Shown piece by piece: positions 50,160 to 59,946 of a stretch of DNA of 64,000 nucleotides. This DNA comes from Flavobacterium cucumis (GTDB taxonomy: Bacteria > Bacteroidota > Bacteroidia > Flavobacteriales > Flavobacteriaceae), in contig NZ_FRYK01000006.1 in the NCBI RefSeq assembly GCF_900148835.1, positions 1-64,000 of the forward strand. Reading direction: 5' to 3'. The translations under genes and the position numbers were made by a program. A model generated the notes under the pieces. That model made no database searches, had not been told where the DNA came from, and saw nothing but the letters and a program-made list of their open reading frames with translations. Positions within the stretch are counted from its first letter, which is position 1, and each line of letters begins with the position of its first letter.

Positions 50160-50906
50160 CTATGTTAGCATTCCACCATCAACGTTAATAACTTGTCCCG
50201 TTACATAGGCACTCATGTCAGATGCTAAGAACACACATACATTGGCTACATCTTCAGGAGTTCCACCACGTTTTAATGGAATAGCATCACGCCAACCTTT
50301 GACTACATCTTCGTTTAATTTCGCTGTCATTTCAGTTTCAATAAAACCTGGAGCAATAGCGTTGCAACGGATGTTTCTTGACCCTAATTCTAATGCGATT
50401 GATTTCGTAAATCCGTTCATACCTGCTTTTGAAGCAGCATAATTCGCCTGACCTGCGTTACCTTTTACGCCTACAACACTACTCATATTTACGATAGACC
50501 CTTTGCGATTCTTCAACATGATTTTTTGAACTGCCTTAGTCATGTTGAAAACCGATTTTAAGTTGATTTCGATTACTTTATCAAAATCTTCTTCTGACAT
50601 GCGCATTAATAAGTTGTCTTTTGTGATACCCGCATTATTGATTAACACATCGATTGTTCCGAATTCAGCAATTACGTCATCTACCAACTTTTGTGCTTCG
50701 TTAAAATCTGCAGCATTTGATTTATATCCTTTAGCTTTAATTCCTAAAGCGTTTAACTCATTTTCTAAAGCCATAGCGGATTCTACAGATGAACTATATG
50801 TAAAAGCAACATTAGCGCCTTGTTCTGCAAAAACTTTTGCTATTCCGCTACCAATTCCACGGCTAGCCCCTGTGATGATGGCCACTTTTCCTTCTAATAA
50901 TTTCAT
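50160..50906 (-). CDS. fabG: 3-oxoacyl-ACP reductase
   Basis: A 248-aa short-chain dehydrogenase, the NADPH-dependent ketoreduction step in fatty-acid synthesis. Seen: GASRGIGSGIAK at 12-23, NNAGITKDNL near 91-100, the Ser-Tyr-Lys site with YAASKAG near 156-162, and the C-terminal VTGQVINVDGGM. A -7 box TATATTTG (minus strand, 50944-50951) lies 38 bp before the start. It could supply the ketoreduction missing from the polyketide cluster at 7524-12944. Confidence 0.95.
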   Translation of the reverse strand: MKLLEGKVAIITGASRGIGSGIAKVFAEQGANVAFTYSSSVESAMALENELNALGIKAKGYKSNAADFNEAQKLVDDVIAEFGTIDVLINNAGITKDNLLMRMSEEDFDKVIEINLKSVFNMTKAVQKIMLKNRKGSIVNMSSVVGVKGNAGQANYAASKAGMNGFTKSIALELGSRNIRCNAIAPGFIETEMTAKLNEDVVKGWRDAIPLKRGGTPEDVANVCVFLASDMSAYVTGQVINVDGGMLT

Positions 50907-51010
50907 GGTAAATACTCGTATTAGTTTGTTTAATAATTTGCTCCAAATATAGGAATATTTTGAAGCATAATAAAAAAGATGTTGCTATTGCCTTTATTTG
51001 AAATTTCGAA

Positions 51011-51682
51011 TCACAGTTCCCAATTTATAACCTCTTTACCCTTTTCTTTCAAATAGGCATTGGTTAATTGAAAATGATTGTTTCCAAACCAAAAGCCTCG
51101 ATTAGCGCTAAGCGGAGATGGATGACCGCTTTCTAAAATCAAATGCTTATTCTTGTCAATTCGTTTTCCCTTTTTTTGAGCAAAACTGCCCCATAATAAA
51201 AATACCACATTTTCCGCATTTTGATTGATTAAGTCAATTACTGCGTCGGTAAAAAGGTTCCATTTTAAGTGTTTATGACTGTTAGCTTCGTCTTTTCTTA
51301 CGGTTAAAGTTGCGTTTAACAACAAAACACCTTGTTTGGCCCAACACTCTAAGTTGCCTGATGTTGGAAAAAGAATTTTATGGTATTCGGTATTGATTTC
51401 AGTAAAAATATTTTTCAAGGAAGGAGGAATTGCAATTCCATCATTTACTGAAAAACACAAACCATTTGCTTCTCCAGATCCATGATAGGGGTCTTGACCA
51501 ATAATAACCACCTTAATGTCTTGAAAATCAAATTGTTCAAAAGCTGAAAAAATTAGCTCTTTTGGAGGAAAACATATTGAAGTCGCGTATTCATGCTCCA
51601 CTTGTTCCATTAGATCTCTAAAATAAGGCTTTTGAAATTCCGTTTTTAGTAAAGCTTGCCAACTCTGATTCTTGATAAACAT
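51011..51682 (-). CDS. ung: Uracil-DNA glycosylase
   Basis: A 223-aa family 1 UDG that removes uracil from DNA. Catalytic GQDPYHG near residues 61-67 with the water-activating Asp, LLLNATLTV near 119-127, and the minor-groove loop HPSPLSANRGFWFG near 186-199. Normal length. Divergent from mutS2, with a -7-like TATTTTTG (minus strand, 51697-51704) in the shared 82-bp gap. Confidence 0.96.
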   Translation of the reverse strand: MFIKNQSWQALLKTEFQKPYFRDLMEQVEHEYATSICFPPKELIFSAFEQFDFQDIKVVIIGQDPYHGSGEANGLCFSVNDGIAIPPSLKNIFTEINTEYHKILFPTSGNLECWAKQGVLLLNATLTVRKDEANSHKHLKWNLFTDAVIDLINQNAENVVFLLWGSFAQKKGKRIDKNKHLILESGHPSPLSANRGFWFGNNHFQLTNAYLKEKGKEVINWEL

Positions 51683-51714
51683 TTTATAATTTTTATCAAA
51701 AATATAAATTTCTA

Positions 51715-51746
51715 TTGCAATATGGATTCATTACTTTGTAACTTTG
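51715..51746 (+). promoter_or_regulatory. Promoter of mutS2
   Basis: TTG at 51715-51717 and TAACTTTG at 51739-51746, 21-bp spacer. It fixes the start at ATG 51765, since TTG 51744 lies inside the box. Confidence 0.65.
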
Positions 51747-51764
51747 ACCTACAGAAAAAGAAAA

Positions 51765-53933
51765 ATGATTTCGATTACAGAAAAAACACTTCAAGATTTA
51801 GAATTTAATACGGTTTTAGAAACCATTGCCAGCCGTTGCAATACCGATATTGGTGAAGCAAAAGCCATGGCGATAACTCCGTTTAAAGACAAAGAAGCCT
51901 TGCTAATCAACTTAAAGCAGACTTCGGAATATTTATCTTCGTTTACCAACAATAATGCGATTCCAAATCACGGATTTGAAAACATCAACTACGAACTAAA
52001 GTTTTTAGCCATAGAAGATAGTTTCTTAGAAGTGGGAAGTTTCAAAAAAATTGCTAATCTTTCGGAAACAGCAATTACATTGATTCAATTTTTAAAGAAA
52101 TTCGAAGATTACTATCCCACCCTATATCAAAAAGCTTCCCAAATTGACGTTGTAAAGTTAATTATCCAACGTATTGATGAAGTGGTAGATAAATTTGGTA
52201 TAATAAAAGATAATGCTTCCCCTGATTTAGTAGATATTCGCCGAAATATTAATGTGGTACGTGGGAAAATTAACCAAAGTTTTGGCATGGCACTGAGTCA
52301 ATACAATTCGCTTGGTTATTTGGATGATATCAAAGAAACAGTAGTTGAAAACCGCAGAGTTTTAGCCGTTTTAGCTATGTACAGAAGAAAAGTAAAAGGT
52401 GCTATTTTAGGAAGTTCTAAAACAGGTAGCATCGCTTACATCGAACCTGAAGCAGCTCAACGTTATTCTCGAGAACTGAATAATTTAGAATACGAAGAAC
52501 GCGAAGAAATCATGCGCATTTTAAAGCGCTTGACAAATGAAATTCGTCCGTTTATCGAAACAATTGCCGCTTATCAAGACTTTTTAAGTGACATTGATGT
52601 AATAGCTGCAAAAGCGAAATATGCCAATAAAATCAACGGTATTCTTCCCAATATCATCGAAGAAAAACGAATGTTTTTTAGGGAAGCCTTCCATCCTATT
52701 TTATATTTGAACAATAAGGAAAAGAAAGCCGTTACTTATCCCCAAACCATTGAATTGCATAACGAAAGCCGTATTATTGTGATTTCGGGACCCAATGCGG
52801 GTGGAAAAACAATTTCCTTAAAAACTGTTGGATTGTTACAATTGATGTTACAAAGTGGGATTTTGATTCCGGTTCACGAGCGCAGTGAAACCTTTTTATT
52901 CGATAGGATTTTAACGGATATTGGTGATAACCAATCCATTGAAAATCATTTGAGTACCTATAGTTACCGATTGAAGAATATGAATTATTTCTTAAAAAAG
53001 TGTAACGCAAAAACCTTATTCCTAATTGATGAATTTGGAACCGGTTCGGATCCAGAATTAGGAGGAGCTTTAGCCGAAACCTTTTTAGAAGAATTCTATG
53101 CTCGTGAGGCTTTTGGTATTATTACAACGCATTACAGCAATTTAAAAATACTGGCGAATGAATTGCCTTATGCATCGAATGCGAACATGATGTTTGACGA
53201 GAAATCCTTAGAACCCATGTATAAATTGATTTTAGGTCAGGCTGGAAGTTCGTTTACCTTTGAAGTAGCACAAAAAAACGGCATTCCATTTGGATTAATC
53301 AATCGTGCGAAAAAGAAAATTGAAGGCGGAAAAGTTCGTTTTGATAAAACTATAGCAACCCTTCAAAAAGAACGTTCTAAATTAGAAAAAACGTCTTTAA
53401 CATTAAAAGAAGAGGAAAGCAAAGCGCGTGAAGAAAGTAAGAAAATGGAAACCATTAACGCTAAAATTCAAGAGAAATTAGAGCGTTATCAAGAATTATA
53501 TGATGCGAACCAACGTTTGATTTACATTGGACAAAAGATTGATGATATTTCAGAGAGTTACTTCAACAACAAAGACAAAAAGACGTTAATTGGCGAATTT
53601 TTAAAGATGGTTGAAATTGAGAATTCGAAGCGCAGAAAGCTTTCAGCCAAAGAGAAAAAGGTCAAAGAAGTTATTCAGAAAAAGGTAGCAGAAGAAGTCA
53701 AAGTTAAGGTAGAGGAAATTCGCACTGTTAAAAAAGAAAAGAAAATCAAAGCTAAAATAGAAGAAGAAAATAAGCCAAAAGTAGTTTTAAAAGTTGGGGA
53801 TCGAGTGCGAATGAAAGACGGAAAAGCCATTGGTACTATCGATGTTATTGAGAAATCCAAAGCGACGGTAAATTACGGTATTTTTACTTCAAAGGTGAGT
53901 TTAGAGCAATTGGAATATGTGCAACCCGTTTAA
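51765..53933 (+). CDS. mutS2: MutS2-family ATPase lacking the Smr domain
   Basis: A 722-aa MutS2. Walker A GPNAGGKTISLKT near residues 342-354, Walker B LFLIDEFGTGSDPELGGALAE near 419-439, then a long coiled coil (about 515-640) and a basic KOW-like tail with VGDRVRMKDGKAIGTI near 680-695. The Smr endonuclease domain present in Bacillus MutS2 is absent; the protein ends after the KOW-like part. Possible roles are recombination control or ribosome-collision rescue. Start at the ATG 51765 because of the promoter. Confidence 0.9.
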   Translation: MISITEKTLQDLEFNTVLETIASRCNTDIGEAKAMAITPFKDKEALLINLKQTSEYLSSFTNNNAIPNHGFENINYELKFLAIEDSFLEVGSFKKIANLSETAITLIQFLKKFEDYYPTLYQKASQIDVVKLIIQRIDEVVDKFGIIKDNASPDLVDIRRNINVVRGKINQSFGMALSQYNSLGYLDDIKETVVENRRVLAVLAMYRRKVKGAILGSSKTGSIAYIEPEAAQRYSRELNNLEYEEREEIMRILKRLTNEIRPFIETIAAYQDFLSDIDVIAAKAKYANKINGILPNIIEEKRMFFREAFHPILYLNNKEKKAVTYPQTIELHNESRIIVISGPNAGGKTISLKTVGLLQLMLQSGILIPVHERSETFLFDRILTDIGDNQSIENHLSTYSYRLKNMNYFLKKCNAKTLFLIDEFGTGSDPELGGALAETFLEEFYAREAFGIITTHYSNLKILANELPYASNANMMFDEKSLEPMYKLILGQAGSSFTFEVAQKNGIPFGLINRAKKKIEGGKVRFDKTIATLQKERSKLEKTSLTLKEEESKAREESKKMETINAKIQEKLERYQELYDANQRLIYIGQKIDDISESYFNNKDKKTLIGEFLKMVEIENSKRRKLSAKEKKVKEVIQKKVAEEVKVKVEEIRTVKKEKKIKAKIEEENKPKVVLKVGDRVRMKDGKAIGTIDVIEKSKATVNYGIFTSKVSLEQLEYVQPV

Positions 53934-53944
53934 TTTTTACAGTG

Positions 53945-53972
53945 TTTGGCCGCGTTTATTTGCTTATTTTTG
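53945..53972 (+). promoter_or_regulatory. Candidate promoter before the DCC gene
   Basis: TTTG (53945-53948) and TATTTTTG (53965-53972), 16-bp spacer, slightly short. It implies a leader of nearly 190 nt before the ATG at 54170; no riboswitch or ORF is recognised in it. Confidence 0.4.
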
Positions 53973-54169
53973 TATTGATTAGAGCTCCACTAAGACGTTT
54001 TACTTTTTTAAAATCTATAGTTAAAAAAGAAAGTCTTTTATGAACTTTTGCTCACTAGAAGCTATAAGGTTAAAAACTTATACGTTTTATTTTACACCGA
54101 TCATAGATTGTTATTATTTCTAAAATTTTAATAATCTGTGTTCCTCAATTTTGAACTTGAAATTAAAAA

Positions 54170-54592
54170 ATGGAAATACAAGACTTACCACAAGATAAGA
54201 AAATCATATTGTTCGATGGTGTTTGCAACCTTTGCGATTCCTCCGTTCAATATGTTATCAAGCATGACAAAAAAGATCGCTTTCGGTTTGTTCCTCTGGA
54301 ATCGGAATTGGGTCAAAAAATCTTAAAACACATTGGGATTAATCCGATTCATACCGACAGTATTGTTTTATACGAGCCGGGTATTTCATACTATTATAAA
54401 TCAACTGCAGCTTTAGAAATTGCGAAAGGATTAAGTGGAATTTTTACATTAGCCGCTGTTTTCAAAATATTACCTACTGGAATAAGAGACGCTGTTTATG
54501 ACTATGTAGCCAAAAATAGGTACAACTGGTATGGCAAAAAAGAAGCTTGCATGATTCCTACACCCGAATTGAAAGCAAAGTTTCTGGAATAA
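54170..54592 (+). CDS. DCC-family thiol-disulfide oxidoreductase (DUF393)
   Basis: A 140-aa thioredoxin-fold protein named for its signature DGVCNLCDSSVQY (about residues 16-28; D-x-x-C-x-x-C). Also FRFVPLESELGQ near 39-50. Members are predicted thiol oxidoreductases of unknown substrate. No signal peptide. The longer in-frame alternative at 54138 belongs to another frame; the ATG at 54170 gives the family start. Confidence 0.9.
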   Translation: MEIQDLPQDKKIILFDGVCNLCDSSVQYVIKHDKKDRFRFVPLESELGQKILKHIGINPIHTDSIVLYEPGISYYYKSTAALEIAKGLSGIFTLAAVFKILPTGIRDAVYDYVAKNRYNWYGKKEACMIPTPELKAKFLE

Positions 54593-54634
54593 ACTTACAT
54601 GATAATTATCAGGAAATAAATTAGAGGTTACTAG

Positions 54635-54642
54635 TATCTTTG
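54635..54642 (+). promoter_or_regulatory. -7 box for the 47-aa membrane peptide gene
   Basis: TATCTTTG, exact TAnnTTTG, 24 bp before the ATG at 54666. Confidence 0.5.
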
Positions 54643-54665
54643 TTTAAATTCTAACCTTTTTAAGT

Positions 54666-54809
54666 ATGACAAATTTATTCGTACCCCTTTATTCACACGG
54701 CAATGGCACCTTTATCATGTCTATTGTTTTTGGATTGGTCTGTTTGGGCTTAGTAAGCGCCGTAATTTTGATGATGAATAGTGATAAAAAGAAAAAAAAC
54801 GACCAATAA
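54666..54809 (+). CDS. 47-aa single-span membrane peptide
   Basis: A small gene below usual length limits. The peptide starts MTNLFVPLYSHGNGTFIMS, has one hydrophobic span (about residues 16-37) and a lysine-rich cytoplasmic tail (SDKKKKNDQ). It has its own -7 box (54635-54642) and ends inside a terminator hairpin. I believe close relatives occur in other flavobacteria, which would support a real gene. Function unknown; perhaps a subunit or modulator of a membrane complex. Confidence 0.65.
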   Translation: MTNLFVPLYSHGNGTFIMSIVFGLVCLGLVSAVILMMNSDKKKKNDQ

Positions 54810-54823
54810 TTTTGGTCGTTTTT
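54792..54823. terminator. Bidirectional terminator between the peptide gene and aroC
   Basis: Stem AACGACCAA/TTGGTCGTT (54798-54806 and 54812-54820) with a short T tail on the plus strand and eight T on the minus strand, serving the convergent genes. Confidence 0.85.
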
Positions 54824-54825
54824 CA

Positions 54826-55887
54826 TTACAAGTATATTTTGTTTTGCAAAAAATAGTCTGCTATTACTAATGCTGCCATAGCCTCAACAATGGGAACGGC
54901 TCTTGGTACCACACAAGGATCGTGTCGTCCTTTCCCGTGTTGTTCTCTAATTTCTCCACTATTGGTTAATACCTCTTGTTTTTGTATTAATGTGGCAACA
55001 GGCTTGAATGCTACTCTAAAGTAAATATCCATACCGTTTGAAATGCCTCCTTGGATGCCTCCTGATAAATTACTTTTTGTTGAACCATCAGCATTGTATG
55101 CATCGTTGTGGTCGCTACCTTTCATTTTGGCACCACAAAAACCACTTCCAAATTCAAAGCCTTTCACGGCATTAATTGACAACATCGCTTTGCCTAATTC
55201 AGCATGCAACTTATCAAAGACAGGTTCTCCAAGTCCGATGGGTACGTTTTGAATTACACACGTAATGGTTCCTCCAACCGTATCCCCTTGTTTTTTGATT
55301 TCTTTGATGTATTGCTCCATTTTTTCGGCTGATGCGGTGTCAGGACAGCGAACAGGGTTGCTTTCAATTTTAGAAAAATCCAGGTCTTGATAGGGTTTAT
55401 CAATAAAAATTTCTCCAACAGAGGATACAAATGCATTGATCTTTACTTCTGGAATAATTTGTTTGGCAATAGCGCCCCCCACTACTCTACAAGCTGTCTC
55501 GCGAGCAGAACTTCTTCCACCTCCGCGATAATCACGGATACCGTATTTTTTCTCATATACATAATCCGCATGACTAGGACGATATGAATCTTTTATATCG
55601 GTATAATCATTAGACTTTTGATTGGTATTGGGAATGATAAAACCTATAGGAGTTCCTGTTGTTTTTCCTTCAAAAATTCCAGACAAAAATTGTACCTCGT
55701 CCTCCTCTTTTCGTTGGGTAACAATTGCAGACTGTCCTGGCTTTCTTCTTTGCATTTCCGACCTAACAAAGTCGAAATCCAAATCAATCCCTGCAGGACA
55801 TCCATCTAAAATTCCTCCTAAGGCTTCTCCATGAGATTCACCAAAAGTGGTTAATTTTAATAATTTTCCAAAACTATTTCCTGCCAT
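54826..55887 (-). CDS. aroC: Chorismate synthase
   Basis: A 353-aa FMN-dependent enzyme converting EPSP to chorismate, the last shikimate step. Seen: [19 protein letters not shown] near residues 12-30, [20 protein letters not shown] near 119-138, and [21 protein letters not shown] near 318-338, all family signatures. A 19-bp gap separates it from the proline dehydrogenase upstream, so the two may be co-transcribed. Confidence 0.97.
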   Translation of the reverse strand: MAGNSFGKLLKLTTFGESHGEALGGILDGCPAGIDLDFDFVRSEMQRRKPGQSAIVTQRKEEDEVQFLSGIFEGKTTGTPIGFIIPNTNQKSNDYTDIKDSYRPSHADYVYEKKYGIRDYRGGGRSSARETACRVVGGAIAKQIIPEVKINAFVSSVGEIFIDKPYQDLDFSKIESNPVRCPDTASAEKMEQYIKEIKKQGDTVGGTITCVIQNVPIGLGEPVFDKLHAELGKAMLSINAVKGFEFGSGFCGAKMKGSDHNDAYNADGSTKSNLSGGIQGGISNGMDIYFRVAFKPVATLIQKQEVLTNSGEIREQHGKGRHDPCVVPRAVPIVEAMAALVIADYFLQNKIYL

Positions 55888-55906
55888 TGATTTCCTCCTT
55901 ATCGCT

Positions 55907-57073
55907 TTATAATTTTCTTCTTTCCTTTTCTTTCTTGATAAGCGTCAATTCTCTACTTGTTTGACCTGCTACAGAAGTATTCTCTTCTGCTCTTCTAATT
56001 AAGTAGGGCATTACATCACGAACGGGTCCGAAAGGTAAATATTTTGCTACATTGTAACCTTCAGCGGCTAAATTGAAGCTAATATTATCACTCATTCCTA
56101 ATAATTGTCCGAAGAAAATACGGTTATCGTTTTTTGCAATTCCTTTTTCTTGCATCAATTGCATTAATTTATACGAACTTTCCTCATTGTGCGTACCTGC
56201 GAAAACGGCCATTTTGTCTAAATGATCAATCATGTAAGAAACAGCTGCATCATAATTCGTATCGGTAGCTTCTTTAGATACACAAATTGGGGATTTTTGA
56301 CCGCGTTCAGCTGCTCTTTCATTTTCTTTTTCCATGTAAGCACCACGAACGAGTTTCATCCCAATATAAAATCCGTCTTTTATTGCTTCTTCGTGAAGGT
56401 TTTTCAAATAATCTAAACGATCCCAACGGTACATTTGTAGGGTATTGAAAACAATAGCTTTTTGTTTGTTGTATTTACGCATCATGTCGGTTACAATGGC
56501 ATCAGCAGCGTCCTGCATCCAACTTTCTTCAGCATCGATTAACAACAAAACATCTTTCTCAAATGCGGTCTTGCATGCAATATCAAAGCGTTCGACAACA
56601 CGGTTCCATTCTTTTTGTTCGTTTTCAGTTAAATAAGCTTTCTCGCCTACTTTCTCGTACAAGGCCAATCGACCAAATCCAGTAGGTTTAAAAACCGCAA
56701 AGGGAATTGCTTCTCTTTCTTTAGCGAATTCAATTGTCTTTAGAGTCATGTTTAAAGCAGCATCAAATTGCGCTTCTTCTTCTTTTCCTTCAACGGAATA
56801 ATCTAAAACCGAAGAAACGCCTTTCGTATACATTTTATCCACTACACGAAGGCAATCCACTTCATTAACGCCTCCACAAAAATGATCAAAAACGGTTGAA
56901 CGAATTAATCCTTCTACTGGCAAGTGGGCTTTTAATGCAAAATTGGTAACCGCAGTACCAATTTTAACTAGAGGTTGGCTATCAATTAGTTTGAATAAAA
57001 AATAAGCCCTTTCCAATTCGGTGTCACTTTTTAATGCAAAAGCGACTTCTGTATTATTAAATAGTGTATTCAT
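55907..57073 (-). CDS. Proline dehydrogenase
   Basis: A 388-aa monofunctional FAD enzyme oxidising proline to pyrroline-5-carboxylate. The PRODH barrel motifs include [13 protein letters not shown] near residues 129-141, [15 protein letters not shown] near 180-194, [13 protein letters not shown] near 239-251, and [15 protein letters not shown] near 327-341, ending with [20 protein letters not shown]. No aldehyde dehydrogenase domain is fused. A TATATTTG -7 box (minus strand, 57095-57102) lies 22 bp before the start. Confidence 0.93.
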   Translation of the reverse strand: MNTLFNNTEVAFALKSDTELERAYFLFKLIDSQPLVKIGTAVTNFALKAHLPVEGLIRSTVFDHFCGGVNEVDCLRVVDKMYTKGVSSVLDYSVEGKEEEAQFDAALNMTLKTIEFAKEREAIPFAVFKPTGFGRLALYEKVGEKAYLTENEQKEWNRVVERFDIACKTAFEKDVLLLIDAEESWMQDAADAIVTDMMRKYNKQKAIVFNTLQMYRWDRLDYLKNLHEEAIKDGFYIGMKLVRGAYMEKENERAAERGQKSPICVSKEATDTNYDAAVSYMIDHLDKMAVFAGTHNEESSYKLMQLMQEKGIAKNDNRIFFGQLLGMSDNISFNLAAEGYNVAKYLPFGPVRDVMPYLIRRAEENTSVAGQTSRELTLIKKEKERRKL

Positions 57074-57166
57074 TGTGTTTTAAATAAAGTGATACAAATA
57101 TACGCCACAGTTATCGAATAATAAATAAAAAATGACGTATTTTGCAGTCAAAATTTACACTTTTTC

Positions 57167-58234
57167 ATGCAAACAATACAAGCTACTAATTATTCCGTAT
57201 TTTTTAATGAAACAGGCTATGAAAAACTAGCCTCTTACCTAACTGCCTCAAGTTATTCTAGAATTTTTATTTTAGTTGACGAGAACACTTCGCAGTATTG
57301 TTTACCTCATTTATTGAACCAATTAGCCACTGATATCGAAATCGAAATTATCGAATTGGAAGTTGGTGAAATACACAAAAACATTACAACTTGTACTGAG
57401 GTTTGGGGTGCTTTATCGGAATTAGGAGCGGACAGAAAAAGCATACTTCTTAATTTAGGGGGTGGTGTCATTACCGATTTGGGCGGTTTTGTAGCTTGCA
57501 CCTTTAAAAGAGGGATCGATTTTATTAACATTCCGACAACCTTACTTGCTATGGTGGATGCCTCTATTGGAGGTAAAAACGGTGTGGATTTAGGAAATTT
57601 AAAAAATCAAATTGGAATAATTCGCGAACCCAAAGCCGTAATCATTGACCCTTCCTTTTTGAGCACGTTACCACAAAGAGAAATGCGTTCTGGATTAGCA
57701 GAAATGCTGAAGCACGGTCTGATTTATGACAAACTGTATTGGGATAAATTTAAAAACTTAACTAACTTAAATACTGATGATTTAAACGAATTAATTCATC
57801 AATCCATTCAAATAAAAAACACTATTGTTTGTGAAGATTTAACAGAAAACGGAATTCGAAAAGCTTTAAATTTTGGACATACATTGGGGCATGGTATAGA
57901 AAGCTTTTTTTTAGAATCTGAAGATAAAAAAACACTGTTACACGGAGAGGCCATAGCTGCTGGTATGATTTTAGAAAGTTACATTTCAAAAGAAAAAGGA
58001 TTGCTTTCTAATGAAGAATACCATGAAATAAAGTATATCATTAATGATATTTTTGAACCTATTGTGTTTGAAGCTACCGACATAGAGAAAATTATAGCAC
58101 TACTCATTTTTGATAAAAAAAATGAGTTTGGAAAAGTCCAATTTGCACTACTAGACGGAATAGGCAGAAGTAAAATCAACCAGGAATCTGATAACAAATT
58201 GATATACAAGGCTTTTGAAGATTATTTGTTGTAA
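57167..58234 (+). CDS. aroB: 3-dehydroquinate synthase
   Basis: A 355-aa NAD- and zinc-dependent enzyme of the shikimate pathway. Seen: GGGVITDLGGFVACTFKRG near residues 103-121, PTTLLAMVDASIGGKNGVDL near 125-144, the zinc ligands GLAEMLKHG near 184-192 and NFGHTLGHGIE near 236-246, then HGEAIAAGM. Divergent from the proline dehydrogenase and aroC genes, so two shikimate genes lie within 4 kb. Confidence 0.96.
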   Translation: MQTIQATNYSVFFNETGYEKLASYLTASSYSRIFILVDENTSQYCLPHLLNQLATDIEIEIIELEVGEIHKNITTCTEVWGALSELGADRKSILLNLGGGVITDLGGFVACTFKRGIDFINIPTTLLAMVDASIGGKNGVDLGNLKNQIGIIREPKAVIIDPSFLSTLPQREMRSGLAEMLKHGLIYDKLYWDKFKNLTNLNTDDLNELIHQSIQIKNTIVCEDLTENGIRKALNFGHTLGHGIESFFLESEDKKTLLHGEAIAAGMILESYISKEKGLLSNEEYHEIKYIINDIFEPIVFEATDIEKIIALLIFDKKNEFGKVQFALLDGIGRSKINQESDNKLIYKAFEDYLL

Positions 58235-58255
58235 TTATTTTTTTATTTTTCTTTA

Positions 58256-58285
58256 TTTGTAAGCCATTTTATTTTTTTAACTTTG
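58256..58285 (+). promoter_or_regulatory. Consensus promoter before the arginine decarboxylase region
   Basis: TTTG (58256-58259) and TAACTTTG (58278-58285), 18-bp spacer. The expected start of transcription (about 58291) falls directly at the ATG of the small ORF at 58293. Confidence 0.7.
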
Positions 58286-58292
58286 CCCCCTA

Positions 58293-58472
58293 ATGAAAGA
58301 AAATAAAAAACAATCCGATTTCAACAGAACACTTGATAATAGAAATACAGACATTTCTATAATTGGGCGTCTCTTCTTTTCTATTTTTAGCTTTCACATT
58401 ATTGATATTTTTGAAACATCAAAAGCTTTTAGTGAAAAATTACTGATTCGCTTTGCCAATATTAGAGTTTGA
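58293..58472 (+). CDS. 59-aa ORF upstream of arginine decarboxylase, possibly leaderless
   Basis: Encodes a 59-residue basic peptide beginning MKENKKQSDFNRTLDN, with a hydrophobic middle (GRLFFSIFSFHIIDIF) and a C-terminus ending RFANIRV. The consensus promoter at 58256-58285 would start the transcript at or within a few bases of the ATG, so the mRNA would be nearly leaderless. It lies 53 bp before the arginine decarboxylase gene, same strand, with no terminator seen between. It may be a small protein or a regulatory leader ORF for polyamine genes; no family is recognised. Confidence 0.5.
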   Translation: MKENKKQSDFNRTLDNRNTDISIIGRLFFSIFSFHIIDIFETSKAFSEKLLIRFANIRV

Positions 58473-58525
58473 AAATTTTTGATTATTGCTAATTAAATCT
58501 TTTTAATTTAATCTAAATTTTCAAA

Positions 58526-59935
58526 ATGAACACAAGATATTACGACCTTATCAATCAAACTTTTTACTTCCCACAAGAAGAATTTACTCTAAACAAAGAT
58601 AATTTACAGTTTCATGGTATTGATTTAATGAAGCTTGTTGAAGAGTACGGAACCCCGTTAAAGTTCACCTATTTACCTAAAATATCACAGAACATTAATC
58701 GCGCTAAAATGTGGTTTAGAAATGCCATGGAAAAGCACGATTATGACGCCAAATATTTTTATTGTTATTGCACAAAAAGTTCTCATTTTCAGTTTATTTT
58801 AAATGAAGCTTTAAAAAATAACATTCACATTGAGACTTCTTCCGCTTTTGACATAGATATTGTTGAAACACTTATGGAAGAAGGAAAAATTAACAAGAAT
58901 ACGTTTGTTGTATGCAACGGATTTAAAAGAGCGCAATACATAACAAATATTGCTCGTTTAATTAACAACGGACACAAAAACACAATCCCAGTAATCGATA
59001 ACTTCGAAGAGTTAGACTTATTACAAGAGGAAATTGATGGAAAATTTAAAATTGGAATTCGAATTGCGGCAGAAGAAGAACCGAAATTTGAATTTTACAC
59101 ATCGCGTTTGGGTATTGGTTACAAAGACATTGTTCCTTTTTACAGAAAACAAATTGCAGATAATAAGAAAGTAGAACTTAAAATGCTTCACTTTTTTATA
59201 AACGCAGGTATTCGTGATACGGCTTATTATTGGAATGAGTTGCTTAAATGTATGAAAGTGTACATTGCTTTGAAAAAAGAATGTCCTTCATTAGACAGTT
59301 TGAATATAGGTGGCGGATTTCCGATTAAAAATTCATTGGCTTTTGAATATGATTACCAATATATGGTAGATGAAATCTTAAATCAAATCAAGATAGCTTG
59401 TGATGATGCAGAAGTTGCTGTGCCACATATCTTTACAGAATTTGGTTCGTTTACCGTTGGTGAAGCTGGAGGTGCTATTTATCAAGTACTCTATCAAAAG
59501 AAGCAAAATGACAGAGAAAATTGGAACATGATTGACTCCTCTTTCATCACTACCCTTCCTGATACTTGGGCAATTAATAAACGTTTTGTGATGATGGCAG
59601 TTAATCGTTGGAACGACACCTACGAACGAGTGCTATTAGGAGGCCTTACATGTGACGGTGATGATTATTACAACTCTGAACAGCATATGAATGCCGTTTA
59701 TTTACCAAAATACAATAAAGAAAAACCGTTGTATATCGGCTTTTTCAACACAGGAGCCTATCAAGAAACGATTGGTGGTTTTGGCGGATTAAGCCATTGT
59801 ATTTTACCACAACCGAAACATATTTTAATTGACAAAGATAAAAACGGAATTATTGCGACCGAAGTATTTTCGGAACAGCAAAAGGCGGAAGACGTTTTAG
59901 AAATTTTAGGATACAACAAAAGAAAAGAACAATAA
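58526..59935 (+). CDS. speA: Arginine decarboxylase, alanine-racemase-fold PLP enzyme
   Basis: A 469-aa fold-type III decarboxylase producing agmatine from arginine. Seen: YGTPLKFTYLP near residues 40-50, the PLP lysine in YFYCYCTKSSH near 77-87, HIETSSAFDIDI near 105-116, and the GGGFPIKNSLAFEY loop near 264-277. The Cys acting across the dimer is probably in GLTCDGDD near 378-385. Shorter than E. coli SpeA and typical of Bacteroidota. The gene is followed after 11 bp by the deoxyhypusine-synthase-like gene, so polyamine synthesis is the likely role. Substrate preference is inferred. Confidence 0.85.
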   Translation: MNTRYYDLINQTFYFPQEEFTLNKDNLQFHGIDLMKLVEEYGTPLKFTYLPKISQNINRAKMWFRNAMEKHDYDAKYFYCYCTKSSHFQFILNEALKNNIHIETSSAFDIDIVETLMEEGKINKNTFVVCNGFKRAQYITNIARLINNGHKNTIPVIDNFEELDLLQEEIDGKFKIGIRIAAEEEPKFEFYTSRLGIGYKDIVPFYRKQIADNKKVELKMLHFFINAGIRDTAYYWNELLKCMKVYIALKKECPSLDSLNIGGGFPIKNSLAFEYDYQYMVDEILNQIKIACDDAEVAVPHIFTEFGSFTVGEAGGAIYQVLYQKKQNDRENWNMIDSSFITTLPDTWAINKRFVMMAVNRWNDTYERVLLGGLTCDGDDYYNSEQHMNAVYLPKYNKEKPLYIGFFNTGAYQETIGGFGGLSHCILPQPKHILIDKDKNGIIATEVFSEQQKAEDVLEILGYNKRKEQ

Positions 59936-59946
59936 ATCGAGAAATA

